From: DATHTC01 sp050262775
GTDB lineage: Bacteria; Actinomycetota; Thermoleophilia; Gaiellales; Gaiellaceae
Assembly: GCA_050262775.1 (NCBI GenBank)
Contig: JBLNEO010000057.1
Location: 1-13,312, forward strand
Length of the DNA stretch: 13,312 nucleotides
Direction: 5' to 3'
Below, piece by piece: positions 13,208 to 13,312 of this stretch. The position numbers and the translations under genes were made by a program. The notes under the pieces were generated by a model. It had not been told where the DNA came from. It did not search any database and saw only the letters and a list, made by a program, of their open reading frames with translations. The stretch's first letter is position 1, and every line of letters begins with the position of its first letter.

Positions 13208-13312
13208 CTAGGACGCCAGGATCGCCTGCGTCTGCGTCACGCGCGCGACGCGCCGGTCGGCGTCGTCGTACAGGTCGGTCTCGACGACGATGGTCGTGCG
13301 GCCGCGGTGGAG
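13208..13312 (-). CDS. PaaI-like hotdog-fold thioesterase (C-terminal part only)
   Basis: Read from the right edge on the - strand, the frame is open for 34 residues to a TAG at 13210-13208. The peptide, starting LHRGRTTIVVETDLYDDAD and followed by RRVARVTQTQAILAS, has the appearance of the last two beta strands of PaaI/YdiI-type hotdog acyl-CoA thioesterases (HRGRTTxVVExDLxD...GRxVAxxTxTQ). The start, the catalytic residues and most of the protein lie beyond the window, so the substrate cannot be given. It converges on pnp with a 163-bp spacer. Confidence 0.7.
   Translation of the reverse strand, partial: LHRGRTTIVVETDLYDDADRRVARVTQTQAILAS

Noticed and set aside
13101..13211. 36-codon open frame on the + strand after pnp
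   Set aside because: Arg/Asp-rich, no Shine-Dalgarno at useful distance, no recognisable motif, and it lies beyond the pnp hairpin.

Overview
This GC-rich window (roughly 70% G+C by eye, codons ending almost always in G or C) looks like chromosomal DNA of a high-GC actinobacterium. The family-level features (DHH phosphoesterase between rbfA and truB, a short IF2, a TruB without PUA domain, a NusA that ends after its KH domains, a small zinc-ribbon protein after ribF) suggest the deep-branching class Thermoleophilia, but that placement is an inference. No phage, transposon, CRISPR or tRNA genes are visible.

Layout. Positions 1-7271 hold the conserved nusA-infB translation/RNA operon on the + strand: nusA (5' end outside the window), ylxR, infB, a frameshifted haem-binding protein gene, ylxP (DUF503), rbfA, nrnA, truB and ribF. 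Most junctions overlap or abut (GTGA overlaps at 1322, 5725 and 6402; 8 bp between ylxR and infB; 41 bp between rbfA and nrnA). A strong hairpin with a short T run (7270-7319) follows ribF. Next come a small zinc-ribbon protein gene on the + strand (7324-7560) and, on the - strand, a two-gene unit: a serine beta-lactamase-like hydrolase (10086-8869) followed 2 bp later by a gamma-glutamyltransferase-family Ntn hydrolase (8866-7490). The 3' ends of the zinc-ribbon gene and the GGT-like gene overlap convergently by 71 bp. These three genes separate ribF from rpsO-pnp, which directly follow ribF or lie close to it in many bacteria. rpsO and pnp then run on the + strand to 13044, followed by a perfect 12-bp GC hairpin. 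The last 105 bp carry the C-terminus of a PaaI-like hotdog thioesterase on the - strand.

Functional theme. The + strand genes serve transcription elongation and antitermination (NusA), translation initiation (IF2, S15), 30S maturation (RbfA), tRNA modification (TruB), RNase P modulation (YlxR) and RNA decay down to nanoRNA (PNPase, NrnA), plus FMN/FAD synthesis (RibF). The - strand hydrolase pair probably acts on peptide or amide substrates.

Most interesting signals. (1) The rpsO-pnp spacer encodes a long hairpin (10468-10527) whose right arm can alternatively pair with the pnp Shine-Dalgarno, a candidate autoregulatory switch for PNPase. (2) The rpsO leader has nested hairpins with a loop complementary to its own Shine-Dalgarno, a candidate S15 autoregulatory pseudoknot. 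(3) The divergent rpsO and hydrolase promoters appear to share one symmetric -10 element. (4) The GGT-like enzyme keeps its catalytic Thr but lacks the usual glutamate-binding residues. (5) NusA has a Cys3His zinc-finger-like tail. (6) PNPase has an enlarged helical linker.
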